Source of the DNA: a bacterium | GTDB taxonomy: Bacteria > Elusimicrobiota > Elusimicrobia > Elusimicrobiales > UBA9959 | Assembly (NCBI GenBank): GCA_021847485.1 | Contig: JAJZRA010000008.1 | Span: 1-52,544 of the forward strand | Direction of reading: 5' to 3' | DNA: 52,544 bases | Shown here: positions 15,405 to 23,643 of the stretch, one piece after another | Position numbering within the stretch: position 1 is the first letter of the stretch | Layout: every line of letters starts with the position of its first letter | Notes under the pieces: model-generated | The model's database searches: none | What the model saw: the letters and a program-made list of their open reading frames with translations, nothing else | Told to the model about the DNA's origin: nothing | Made by a program: the position numbers and the translations under genes

Positions 15405-16144
15405 GGCGCCGGCCTCCGGCCGAAGGCGGCCACGTCCTCGGGGGTGCCCAGCGGGACCAGCTCGTCGACCTGGTCCAGCACGAATTCTTTGCCGGCCGCT
15501 ATGAGCCCGTTGTAGAGCGGCGCCACGTAATACTCCCCGCCGGAGGTCGCGCCGGCGCCCACGGCCCGCTCCGCGGCGGAGAAAAAATCCTCCGCGCGGC
15601 TGAAATGGTAGAACCCGGTCAGGGCCTGGCGGGAGATCTGCCTTTTTTCGGCCGTCTCCGTCACCAGCCCGTCGGGACCGGTGCGCGCGAAGCTCCACTT
15701 GGGGTCTTCCGCCTCCAGCCGGAACGCGCCGATCACGCCGTCGCGGCGGGCGGCCGGGTCGGCCAGGCGGGCGGCCAGCGTGGCGGAGCGGAAGGCGGTG
15801 TCTATGTTGTAGATGCCGAGGCCTGAGTCCGGCGGGACGAGGCCGCGCAGCTTCAGGACGGTCTCGGCCTGGCCGCGCGTGGGCCCGTCGAGCAGGACCA
15901 GCTCCCAGGGGCGGGCGCCGCCGAGCTTGCCTGCGATGAAGGAGGAGAGCCCGAAGTCGCGCTCGTGCTCCCGCAGGGCGAGGAAATAGGTCTTATCGGC
16001 GAGGTCCAGCGGCAGCGAGAGGACGGAACGCTCGAACAGCGTGCGGCCGCCGGCCTCGATCATGTACTTCGGGACGGTGAAGCCGGCCCGGGAAAAGCGC
16101 AGGCCCCTGCCCGCCATCGCCACGGCGAAACAGAGGCCCGGCAT
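15401..16144 (-). CDS. Sugar-phosphate nucleotidyltransferase-like protein
   Basis: The 247-aa protein begins LCFAVAMAGRGLRFSRAGFTVPKYMIEAGG, a variant of the NTP-transferase GxGxRxxxxxxxxPK loop in which GGxGTR has become MAGRGLRF. GIYNIDTAFRS supplies an aspartate where the metal-binding residue is expected. The family activates sugar phosphates to NDP-sugars. It probably supplies the donor for the two glycosyltransferases downstream, to which it is translationally coupled. Shorter, single-domain relatives exist in capsule and glycan loci. The substrate is not readable from the sequence. Confidence 0.78.
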   Translation of the reverse strand: MPGLCFAVAMAGRGLRFSRAGFTVPKYMIEAGGRTLFERSVLSLPLDLADKTYFLALREHERDFGLSSFIAGKLGGARPWELVLLDGPTRGQAETVLKLRGLVPPDSGLGIYNIDTAFRSATLAARLADPAARRDGVIGAFRLEAEDPKWSFARTGPDGLVTETAEKRQISRQALTGFYHFSRAEDFFSAAERAVGAGATSGGEYYVAPLYNGLIAAGKEFVLDQVDELVPLGTPEDVAAFGRRPAP

Positions 16145-16162
16145 CCCTTCCCCCTCCCCGGC

Positions 16163-17464
16163 CTAGAGCAGCTCGGCCACCAGGGCGGCCAGCGAGCTGC
16201 GCTCGGTCTTCGTGAACGTCAGGTGGCCGTAGAGTTTCTGGCCGCGCATGCGGTCCACGATGTAGGTGAGGCCGTTGGACGCGATGTCCAGGTACGGGTT
16301 GTCGATCTGGTACGGGTCCCCGGTCACGACGACCTTGGTGCCCTCGCCGGCGCGCGACAGGATGGTCTTGATCTCGTGCGGCGTCAGGTTCTGCGCGTCG
16401 TCGACGATCATGTACTGCTTCGGCAGCGAGCGGCCGCGGATATGCGTGACCGAGGCGATCTCGATCTTCTCGTTCTGCAGCAGGTACTCGAACTTCTCTA
16501 TCGCGCCCTCGGGGTGCTTCTTGTCCATGACGAACTCGAGGTTGTCGTAGATCGCGCCCATCCAGGTGGAGAGCTTCTCCTCCTTGGTGCCGGGTATGAA
16601 GCCGATGTCCTTGCCGACCGGCACGATGGGGCGGCAGATGATGAGCTTGCGGTAGACGTTCTCCTCGACGGCCTTCTGCAGGCCGCAGACCAGGGTGCAC
16701 AGCGTCTTGCCGGTGCCGGCCGCGCCGAGCAGCGTCACGAGCTTGATCGAATCGTCGAGCAGCAGCTCCATCGCGCAGCGCTGTTCCTTGTTGAGCGGGC
16801 GGATGCCCCACGGCGAGGGCTCCGGGCCCAGCGCGCGGATCCTGGAGATGTCGGAGGGATCGACGCGGCCGAGCGCCGACTTCTTGGGGTCCTCCTTGGA
16901 ATGGATCACGACGAACTCGTTGGGAGAGAGCTCCTTGTCGGAGTTCTTCATCTCGTGGTCCTTGTAGAACCTGTCCACCTCGGCGCCGGAAGCCTCGACG
17001 GAGACCAGGCCCGGGTACAGCTCTTCCACCTTGACCTTGCCGGACTCGTAGTCCTCGGCCGTCAGGCCGACGGCCTCGGCCTTCAGGCGCAGGTTGATGT
17101 CCTTCGTGACGAGGATGGCGTTGTGCTTCTTCTGTTCGTACCAGTAGGCGGTGTTCAGGATGCGGTTGTCCATCTCCTGCAGCTTGAATTCTTTCGGCAG
17201 GACCTGCACGTGGTCCAGGTCCACGATCAGCGTACCGCCCGCGTCGGTCTTAACGCCGGCGTTCAGCTTACCCTTCGCGCGGAACTCGTCGAGTTTGCGC
17301 GACACGACGCGCGCGCTCTTGCCGCGCTCGTCCCCGGCGTGCTTGAAGGTGTCCAGCTCCTCGATGACGGAGATCGGTATGACGACGGTATTGTCCTCGA
17401 ACTTGGTGAAGGAAAGCGGGTCGTGGATAAGGACGTTGGTGTCCAGTATGTATACCTTTTTCAT
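16163..17464 (-). CDS. PhoH-family ATPase with N-terminal PIN domain (PhoH2/YlaK type)
   Basis: The 433-aa protein has a PIN nuclease domain (residues 1-135) with the acidic set D8 (LDTN), E35/E36, D99 and D122, then a PhoH ATPase domain. Walker A is GAAGTGKT (247-254); Walker B is MIVDDAQNLTP (352-362), in which the usual glutamate of DEAQ is an aspartate (D356). VVTGDPYQID closes the core. Such fusions are RNA helicase/RNases. The TAGAAT box at 17510-17515 lies 45 bases upstream of the start. It heads the glycan gene group with an 18-base gap; a functional link is not evident. Confidence 0.9.
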   Translation of the reverse strand: MKKVYILDTNVLIHDPLSFTKFEDNTVVIPISVIEELDTFKHAGDERGKSARVVSRKLDEFRAKGKLNAGVKTDAGGTLIVDLDHVQVLPKEFKLQEMDNRILNTAYWYEQKKHNAILVTKDINLRLKAEAVGLTAEDYESGKVKVEELYPGLVSVEASGAEVDRFYKDHEMKNSDKELSPNEFVVIHSKEDPKKSALGRVDPSDISRIRALGPEPSPWGIRPLNKEQRCAMELLLDDSIKLVTLLGAAGTGKTLCTLVCGLQKAVEENVYRKLIICRPIVPVGKDIGFIPGTKEEKLSTWMGAIYDNLEFVMDKKHPEGAIEKFEYLLQNEKIEIASVTHIRGRSLPKQYMIVDDAQNLTPHEIKTILSRAGEGTKVVVTGDPYQIDNPYLDIASNGLTYIVDRMRGQKLYGHLTFTKTERSSLAALVAELL

Positions 17465-17509
17465 CTTTTATTTCCCCATGGAAGCCGGCTGGATTTTACG
17501 CACGGGCTA

Positions 17510-17515
17510 ATTCTA
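17510..17515 (-). promoter_or_regulatory. -10 element (TAGAAT) of the phoH operon
   Basis: TAGAAT on the minus strand sits in the 139-base divergent intergenic region shared with bamA and would give a leader of about 40 nt. No strong -35 box is visible. Confidence 0.5.
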
Positions 17516-17566
17516 GCATAAAAACCGCGCCGGGGCCCTGCCATACCCCCGGCGCCCAAAAAGTAG

Positions 17567-17572
17567 TAAGAT
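17567..17572 (+). promoter_or_regulatory. -10 element (TAAGAT) of the bamA operon
   Basis: TAAGAT predicts a transcript start near 17579. This would leave only a few bases before the first ATG at 17583, which argues for the later ATG at 17604 with its AAGGA (17594-17598). No clear -35 box. Confidence 0.45.
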
Positions 17573-17603
17573 ATCTATATAAATGCCCGCTTCAAGGAAC
17601 ATG

Positions 17604-20060
17604 ATGATCAGATCCCCGCTCCTCGCCCTGCTGCTCGCTCTTTATCCCCTTTCGGCCCCGGCGCAGACCACGGCCCCGGCGCCGGCCCCCGGAGTTCAGC
17701 CCTCGACCGCGGCCCCTTCCGAGCTGCCCGGAATGGAGGACGTCTCGCCCTCCACCGCCGCCGCGCAGCCCCCCGAGGCCGCGCAGGCCCCGGAGGCCGC
17801 GCAGGCCAGCGGCCCGTGGGAAGTGGCCGAGACGGCCGTACGCGGCACCCGCAACGTCAAGCCGAAGGCCGTCCTGAAGGCCGGCAAGGCGCGAAAAGGC
17901 CGCCTTTACGCCCGCGACTTCGTCTCCCAGGACATCGAGGCCATCCTAGGCCTGGGCAGCATCGACCGCGTCTCGGTGGACATAGCCGAGCTGCCCGGCC
18001 GGCGCGTCTCGCCCAAGCTGGCGGCCGTGGTCGGCTCCACCACGCCGGTCCGCGTGACCTACATAGTCACCGAGAAGCCGATGATAAAGACCATAACCGT
18101 GGTCGGCGCCAAGGGGATGTCCAAGGGCGCGGTCAAGGACGAGATGTCGCTCAAGGAGAAGGACTTCTTCGACGAGCTCAAGGTGCGCGAGGACCTGATC
18201 AAGATCGCCGACAAGTACCATGAGAAGGGCTTCATCGACGCGAAAGCCGACTACGAGGTGAAGTTCGACACGGCCGCGTCCCTCTGCTTCCTGACCATCG
18301 AGGTCAGCGAGGGCAAGAAGGCCAGGGTCGGGGCGGTGGTGCTCGAAGGCGCGCGCGGCTTCAAGGCGAAAAAACTGGTCAAAAAACTCAAGAACCGGCC
18401 CAAGAAGATCTATTCCCCGCAGGACCTCGAAGCGGACTTCAAGACGCTGGAGACCTTCTACCGCAACAACGGCTACGCCGATTTCAGGATAACCGGCAGT
18501 TCCGTGACCTTCAGCCCGGACCGCTCCAGCGTGACGATCACGGTGGACCTGGACGAGGGCAGACGGCAGAAGTTCGGCGCGACCTATTTCAACGGGGAGA
18601 CCGTCTACCTCCCGAGCCAGCTGATGACGGCCATAGAGTACCGGCGCGGCAAGCTCTTCAACCAGGAGCGCTTCGAGGACTCCATCCGCGGCATCCAGGA
18701 CAAGTACGCCGACAAAGGCTACCTGAAGGCCTCGCTCGTGCCGGACAAGGTCTACAACGAGAAGACCGGCGAGACCGACATCACGTTCAACATCACCGAG
18801 AACTCGCAGATCTACGTGGACCACGTGGACGTGGAGGGCAACAAGGCCACGAAGACCTACGTGCTCAAGCGCGAGATAACGCAGAAGGAAGGCACGGTCT
18901 TCAGCTCCTCCAAGATCCGCCGCAGCCAGGAGAAGATCTTCAACCTAGGCTTCATCGACGACGTCAGCCCGGTCATCAATCCGACCGCCGACCCGGACAA
19001 GGTGGACCTGGTCTTCGACGTGACCGAGGGCAAGCCCGGCATGCTGACCGCCGGCGCCGGCATTTCCTCGACCGACGGCCTGGTCGGCACGCTGTCGCTG
19101 TCGCACATGAACCTGTTCGGCCGCGCGTACAAGACCTCCCTGTCGTGGAACTTCGGCAAGCGCGTGCAGGACTACTACCTGAGCTGGAGCACGCCGTGGG
19201 TCGGAGACAGCCCGACCACGCTCGGCGTCGACCTCTTCAACACCAGGCACTACAAGCCCTACCGCGACACGATCTCCGCCTATACCGAGCGCCGCACCGG
19301 CGGCAAGATCACGGTGGCGCCGCGCTTCGACGACGACAAGTACCACCTGACCACCTCCTACACCTACGAGAAGGTCCGCATCTACGAGGTGGACGACATC
19401 TACAAGAACGAGCTGCAGGAGGGCACGAGCGTGACCTCCTCCGTCTACGTGGAACTGGCCCGCGACACGCGCGACAACGTCTGGGACCCCACGCGCGGCA
19501 CCAAGACCTCGCTCGGCGTGGAGTTCGCCGGCGGCCCGCTGCAGGGCGACGTCAACTACTACAAGCCTACGCTCGCCTACAGCTACAACCTGAAGCTGTT
19601 CTCGATAGACGACTACCCGTTCGTGCTGGCGGCCGGCAACCGGCTGGGCTTCGTCGGCCGCTTCGGGAAGACGCGGAGCGTGCCGGTCTACGAGCGTTAC
19701 TTCCTGGGCGGCGCCGAGACGATCCGCGGCTACTCGAACAACGGCCAGATCGGGCCTCTCGACGGCGGCAAGGTCTACGACGTGGCCAACATCGAGTTCA
19801 AGTTCCCGCTGGCCCGCGAGAGGCGCCGCACGATAGTGCAGTGGGCGTTCTTCTTCGACGTGGGCAACTCGTGGGACAGCTTCGACGACGTCAGCGGCCG
19901 CTTCGGCACCGGCACGACCAACCTGAAGTGCGGCGCCGGCTTCGGCATCCGCTTCACCACGCCGGCGTTCCCGATAAGGCTGGACTGGGGCTACGGCTTC
20001 AACCACAAGCCGGGCGAGCAGCGCTCGGACATCTACTTCACGCTGGGCAACCTGTTCTAA
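17604..20060 (+). CDS. bamA: Outer membrane protein assembly factor BamA
   Basis: The protein (818 aa from this start) has a signal peptide (IRSPLLALLLALYPLSAPAQ), a proline/alanine/glutamate-rich linker of about 60 residues, five POTRA domains (about 75-480) and a C-terminal 16-stranded barrel. The barrel has the lock motif IRGYSNNGQIG and ends in the outer-membrane signal TLGNLF with terminal phenylalanine. It inserts barrel proteins into the outer membrane. The low-complexity linker before POTRA1 is unusual and shares LPGME with the next gene product. I chose 17604 over 17583 because AAGGA lies five bases before it. The skp-like gene follows after 21 bases, as in many genomes. Confidence 0.95.
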   Translation: MIRSPLLALLLALYPLSAPAQTTAPAPAPGVQPSTAAPSELPGMEDVSPSTAAAQPPEAAQAPEAAQASGPWEVAETAVRGTRNVKPKAVLKAGKARKGRLYARDFVSQDIEAILGLGSIDRVSVDIAELPGRRVSPKLAAVVGSTTPVRVTYIVTEKPMIKTITVVGAKGMSKGAVKDEMSLKEKDFFDELKVREDLIKIADKYHEKGFIDAKADYEVKFDTAASLCFLTIEVSEGKKARVGAVVLEGARGFKAKKLVKKLKNRPKKIYSPQDLEADFKTLETFYRNNGYADFRITGSSVTFSPDRSSVTITVDLDEGRRQKFGATYFNGETVYLPSQLMTAIEYRRGKLFNQERFEDSIRGIQDKYADKGYLKASLVPDKVYNEKTGETDITFNITENSQIYVDHVDVEGNKATKTYVLKREITQKEGTVFSSSKIRRSQEKIFNLGFIDDVSPVINPTADPDKVDLVFDVTEGKPGMLTAGAGISSTDGLVGTLSLSHMNLFGRAYKTSLSWNFGKRVQDYYLSWSTPWVGDSPTTLGVDLFNTRHYKPYRDTISAYTERRTGGKITVAPRFDDDKYHLTTSYTYEKVRIYEVDDIYKNELQEGTSVTSSVYVELARDTRDNVWDPTRGTKTSLGVEFAGGPLQGDVNYYKPTLAYSYNLKLFSIDDYPFVLAAGNRLGFVGRFGKTRSVPVYERYFLGGAETIRGYSNNGQIGPLDGGKVYDVANIEFKFPLARERRRTIVQWAFFFDVGNSWDSFDDVSGRFGTGTTNLKCGAGFGIRFTTPAFPIRLDWGYGFNHKPGEQRSDIYFTLGNLF

Positions 20061-20081
20061 GGACGGTAACGGAAGGCTGAT

Positions 20082-20903
20082 ATGAAAAAACTCATCTTCG
20101 CGGCCCTGCTGGCGCTGGTGCCGCTCAAGGCGGCGGCGCTGGAGCTGCTGCTAGAGGAGAACCGCGGCGAGTCCGGCACGATAGGCTACGTCGACATCGA
20201 CCGCGTCTTCAAGGAGTACTCGGGCACGACCGGCGCCCGCGACGAGTTCGTCGCCGAGATCAAGAAGAAGGAGGACGAGGTCAACGCGCGCAAGGCGGCC
20301 ATCTTCACGCTGAAGGCCGAGATCGCCAAGCTGCGCCAGGAGCGGGCCTTCGCGCTGACGCTGCCTTCGCTGCTGGAGACGAAACGCAGCGTGGACCAGG
20401 CCGCCGGGGAACCGGCCGGGGACGTCCAGGCCTCGACGCGGCCGGCCCCGCCGGCCGTCCAGCTCTCCACGCAGGCGGCGCCCCAGGCGCAGATCTCCAC
20501 CGCCGCAGCCGTAGCCGTCTCCACCGCGGCCGCCCCCGAGGGCCTGCCGGGCATGGAGGGCATAGACATGCCCGGCATCTCCAAGGTCCCGGTCAACCGC
20601 TTCAAGTTCTCCGTCTCCACCTCCGTGCCGGAGATAGACCTGGCGATCGCCCGCAAGGAGAACGAGCTGAAGGACAAGGAGGAGGACCTGCGCGGCTTCC
20701 AGCGCATGGCGGAGAAGGAGCTGCTGGAATACGAGAGCCGTAAGTCCGAGCTGCTGCTCGGCCGCATCTACGTCGCGCTGAAGGAGCTCGCCGCCAAGGA
20801 GGAGGTCAGCGTGGTGGTGGACAAGCGCAATATCCTCTACGGCCAGAAGGCCGTGGACCTGACCGACAAGCTGCTCAAGAAGCTGGAGGAGCCGGGGATA
20901 TGA
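20082..20903 (+). CDS. Skp/OmpH-family periplasmic chaperone with a large insert
   Basis: The 273-aa protein has a signal peptide (KKLIFAALLALVPLKAAA), the Skp opening IGYVDIDRVFKEYSG, a charged coiled coil, and a C-terminal half (LLEYESRKSELLLGRIYVALKELA then VSVVVDKRNILYG) that is standard for OmpH. Between the two coiled-coil arms (about residues 95-180) lies a proline/alanine/serine-rich insert with LPGMEGIDMPGI, not found in the usual 160-180 aa Skp. The insert would sit at the tip of the tentacles that hold unfolded barrels. The order bamA-skp-lpxD is classic. The stop overlaps the lpxD start (ATGA). Confidence 0.88.
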   Translation: MKKLIFAALLALVPLKAAALELLLEENRGESGTIGYVDIDRVFKEYSGTTGARDEFVAEIKKKEDEVNARKAAIFTLKAEIAKLRQERAFALTLPSLLETKRSVDQAAGEPAGDVQASTRPAPPAVQLSTQAAPQAQISTAAAVAVSTAAAPEGLPGMEGIDMPGISKVPVNRFKFSVSTSVPEIDLAIARKENELKDKEEDLRGFQRMAEKELLEYESRKSELLLGRIYVALKELAAKEEVSVVVDKRNILYGQKAVDLTDKLLKKLEEPGI

Positions 20904-21931
20904 ACCTCACCATAGCCGACATCGCGAAGCTCGCCGAGGGAGACCTGAAGGGCGACGCCTCCGCGAAGATACTGGCGGCGGCCCCCATCGAGAAGGCCGG
21001 CGGGAACGACCTGACCTTCCTGGCCGACGCGGCCGGCGCCCCGGCGGCCCTGGCGTCGCGCGCCGGCTGCCTGCTGGCGCCGCGCGGCACCGAGGACGTT
21101 TTCAAGGATTTCAAGGGCAACGTGGTGTTCACCAAGAACCCCCGCTACGCCTTCATGCTGGCGCTGCGGCTCCTCGAGAAGGACCTGCGCCCGCTGCCGG
21201 CGGCCGGCGCGCACCCGTCGGCCGTGGTCTCCCCTTCGGCGAAGGTGGAGCCTTCCGCCCATATCGGCCCCTGCGCCGTAATAGAGGACGGCGCGGAGGT
21301 GGGCTACGGCGCGGTGATAGGCGCGCAGTGCTACGTGGGCCGCGGCGCGAAGATAGGCCGCGCCACGCGCCTGTACCCGGGCGTGAAGGTGATGGACGCC
21401 TGCGAGCTCGGCGCCGAGTGCATCGTCCACGCCGGCGCGGTGATAGGCTCCGACGGCTACGGCTACACCTCCCCCCGCGGCGTCCACGAGAAGATCCCGC
21501 AGCTGGGCCGCGTGGTGATCGAGGATAAGGTGGAGATCGGCGCCAACACGGCGATAGACCGCGCGGCCCTGGAGGCCACGCTGATAGGCGCCGGCACCAA
21601 GATAGACAACCTCGTCCATATAGCCCATAACGTGCGGATCGGCAGGAACTGCCTGATCATCGCGCAGGCCGGCATCGCCGGCTCCACGTCGGTCGGCAAC
21701 GGCGCCATCATCGCCGGCCAGGCCGGCATCTCCGACCACGTCACGATAGGCGACAATTCGGTCGTCATGGCCAAGACCGGCATCATGAGCGACCTGGCCC
21801 CGAACCAGGTGGTGTTCGGCCACGTCGGCCGGCCGCGCCTGCAGGCGATGAAGATAGAAGCTTTGCTCTCTAAACTCCCCGAGATGCACCGCACGCTCTC
21901 GAAGATCAAGAAGCGCCTCGGGATAGAATAA
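20900..21931 (+). CDS. lpxD: UDP-3-O-(3-hydroxyacyl)glucosamine N-acyltransferase
   Basis: The 343-aa protein has the N-terminal uridine-binding domain (1-100), a left-handed beta helix of hexapeptide repeats (105-320) and a C-terminal helix. DNLVHIAHNV holds the catalytic histidine (H243). It adds the second hydroxyacyl chain to the amino sugar in lipid A synthesis, using acyl-ACP, in the cytoplasm. It is coupled to the skp-like gene by ATGA and followed by a 394-base repeat-rich gap before lpxC. Confidence 0.95.
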   Translation: MNLTIADIAKLAEGDLKGDASAKILAAAPIEKAGGNDLTFLADAAGAPAALASRAGCLLAPRGTEDVFKDFKGNVVFTKNPRYAFMLALRLLEKDLRPLPAAGAHPSAVVSPSAKVEPSAHIGPCAVIEDGAEVGYGAVIGAQCYVGRGAKIGRATRLYPGVKVMDACELGAECIVHAGAVIGSDGYGYTSPRGVHEKIPQLGRVVIEDKVEIGANTAIDRAALEATLIGAGTKIDNLVHIAHNVRIGRNCLIIAQAGIAGSTSVGNGAIIAGQAGISDHVTIGDNSVVMAKTGIMSDLAPNQVVFGHVGRPRLQAMKIEALLSKLPEMHRTLSKIKKRLGIE

Positions 21932-22325
21932 TCGGGGTCGGTCCTGCAGGCAACGACGTCGGTCCTGCAAGTGAATGGGCCCGTATCCTGTGCAGAGCCT
22001 GCCGTGGGCCCGGGGGCCGGAAAAACCGGCGTCGCGCACACCGTGCGCGCGCCTGCCTACCTCGGTCCTCGCGCTTACGCAAGCTCGGACCTCCGGAGGC
22101 TTTTTCCAACCCCCGGGCCCGCGTCAGGCCTGTAGAACCTGGAGGGCCGACAAGGGTGTGCCTTTCGAGGGATGTCGCGGAGGGTCCGGCTTGCGTAAGC
22201 GCCGGACCCGAGCGATCAAGGCGCGGGCACGGTGTGCCCGACGCCGGCCCGAGGAAGGCATACCCTTGTCGGACCGACTTCGCTTCTCGCGGTCAGGCAC
22301 AGACAACGAACTTGGAAGTTGCACG
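21932..22325. repeat. Repeat-rich intergenic block between lpxD and lpxC
   Basis: The 394 bases hold no gene I can support. Two 59-nt arms (22026-22084 and 22189-22247) are inverted copies with 48 of 59 positions identical by my count; they share CCGGCGTCG and CGCTTACGCAAGC. A second inverted pair (22147-22168 and 22251-22272, CCGACAAGGGT...) interleaves with the first. GTCGGTCCTGCA occurs twice as a direct repeat (21937-21948, 21958-21969). Each long arm also contains a short hairpin of its own (GCGCAC/GTGCGC, GGGCAC/GTGCCC). The block looks like decayed copies of one repeat unit in both orientations. Confidence 0.75.
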
Positions 22326-23156
22326 ATGAGAACCACGATACTGAAAACGGCGGAGATAGACGGCATCGGGCTGCATAAGGGCAGGCCCAGCCGGGTGGTC
22401 TTCAGGCCCGCGGAGGGCCCGACGGGCTACCGCTTCCTCGGCCAGGGCTTCGCGCAGCCGCTGCCGGCCAGGCTGGAGCGCGTCGCCGGCACGGTGCGCG
22501 GCACCAACATCACCGACGGCAAGAACACCATCTATACGGTGGAGCACCTGCTCAGCGCCGCCGCCGGCCTCGGCGTCGACGACCTCGACATCGAGATAAC
22601 AGGCGAGGAACCGCCCGCGGCCGACGGCTCGGCCCTGCCCTTCGCCGAGGCCCTGCGCCGCGCCGGCCTCCGGGAAAAGCCGGACCAGGAGCGCGGGACC
22701 CTCTCGATCGGCGGCCAGCTGGAGATGGAGAAGGGCGACATCCGGTACCTGGCCCGCCCCATGAAGGACGGCGTCTTCATAAAGCTCACCTACGACCACC
22801 CGCACAGGCTCGTCGGCCGCCAGACAGTGGAATTCCTGCTCTCCCCGGACGAATACCTGGTGCGCGTGGCCCCGGCCCGGACCTTCGGCTTCTCGCACGA
22901 GCTCGAGGCCCTGAAGAAGGCCGGCCTCGCGCTCGGCGGCTCGCTCGACAACGCGGTCGTCATCGCCGAGAACGAGGTGCTGGCCAGGAACGGCCTGCGC
23001 TTCGCCGACGAACTCGCCCGCCACAAACTGCTCGACCTCATAGGCGACCTGGCGCTGACCGGCCTGCCCCTGAAAGATATCTATATCGAGGCCGAGCGCC
23101 CCGGCCACGCCGCCAACGTCAATTTTGCTAAACTATTGCTGGAGAAGGCATTATAA
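22326..23156 (+). CDS. lpxC: UDP-3-O-acyl-N-acetylglucosamine deacetylase
   Basis: The 276-aa zinc enzyme has the ligands H74 (VEHLLSA), H233 and D237 (HKLLDLIGD), and the catalytic H261 (PGHAANVNFA). It catalyses the first committed step of lipid A synthesis. The start at 22326 (MRTTILKTAEIDGIGLHKG) matches the family's N-terminus; the frame remains open upstream through the repeat block, but that part is not LpxC-like. It is a stand-alone LpxC and not an LpxC-FabZ fusion, though fabZ follows after one base. A YejM-like gene at 36866 could regulate its stability. Confidence 0.95.
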   Translation: MRTTILKTAEIDGIGLHKGRPSRVVFRPAEGPTGYRFLGQGFAQPLPARLERVAGTVRGTNITDGKNTIYTVEHLLSAAAGLGVDDLDIEITGEEPPAADGSALPFAEALRRAGLREKPDQERGTLSIGGQLEMEKGDIRYLARPMKDGVFIKLTYDHPHRLVGRQTVEFLLSPDEYLVRVAPARTFGFSHELEALKKAGLALGGSLDNAVVIAENEVLARNGLRFADELARHKLLDLIGDLALTGLPLKDIYIEAERPGHAANVNFAKLLLEKAL

Positions 23157-23157
23157 T

Positions 23158-23619
23158 ATGACCGAAACCAAGCCCCCGCAGTACCAGCCGGTCCGCACCA
23201 TCCCCTGCGAAGAGATCCTGAAGATCATCCCCCACCGCTACCCGTTCATGATGGTGGACCGGGTCGAGGTCGTCCAGGAAGGCAAGTACTGCGTAGGCGT
23301 GAAGTGCGTCAGCGCCAACGAGCTCTACTTCCACGGCCATTTCCCCGAGAAACCGATCATGCCCGGCGTGCTGATGCTAGAGGGCATGGCCCAGACCGCG
23401 GCCGCGATGATGATGGACCTGCCCGAGACCAAGGGCCGCCTCGGCTTCTTCGCCGGCATCAGCCGCGCCAAGTTCCGCCGCCAGGTGGTGCCGGGCGACG
23501 TGCTGAAGATGCACGTCGAGATCGTCAAGTTCAAGAGCAGCGTAGGCAAGGTGCGCGCGCAGGCCTGGGTCGGGGACGAGCCGGCCGCCGAGGCCGACCT
23601 GACCTTCGCGATAGGCTAG
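23158..23619 (+). CDS. fabZ: 3-hydroxyacyl-ACP dehydratase FabZ
   Basis: The 153-aa hot-dog-fold protein has the catalytic pair H61 and E75 in GHFPEKPIMPGVLMLEGMAQ. It dehydrates beta-hydroxyacyl-ACP in fatty acid elongation, competing with LpxA and LpxD for the same acyl-ACP pool, which is why it is often encoded here. The ATG at 23158 follows the lpxC stop after one base; a frame extension into lpxC was rejected. Confidence 0.95.
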   Translation: MTETKPPQYQPVRTIPCEEILKIIPHRYPFMMVDRVEVVQEGKYCVGVKCVSANELYFHGHFPEKPIMPGVLMLEGMAQTAAAMMMDLPETKGRLGFFAGISRAKFRRQVVPGDVLKMHVEIVKFKSSVGKVRAQAWVGDEPAAEADLTFAIG

Positions 23620-23643
23620 ATTTCAGACACCCCAAGGAGACAT

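Noticed and set aside
17583-17603. Earlier ATG for BamA
   Set aside because: It is only a few bases from the predicted transcript start and has no ribosome binding site; the later ATG gives a regular signal peptide behind AAGGA.
21975-22325. In-frame N-terminal extension of LpxC through the repeat block
   Set aside because: The extension is made of the inverted-repeat DNA, has no similarity to LpxC, and the family N-terminus fits the ATG at 22326.
21932-22325. CRISPR array
   Set aside because: The repeats are long inverted arms and one 12-base direct pair, not regularly spaced direct repeats, and no cas genes are present.
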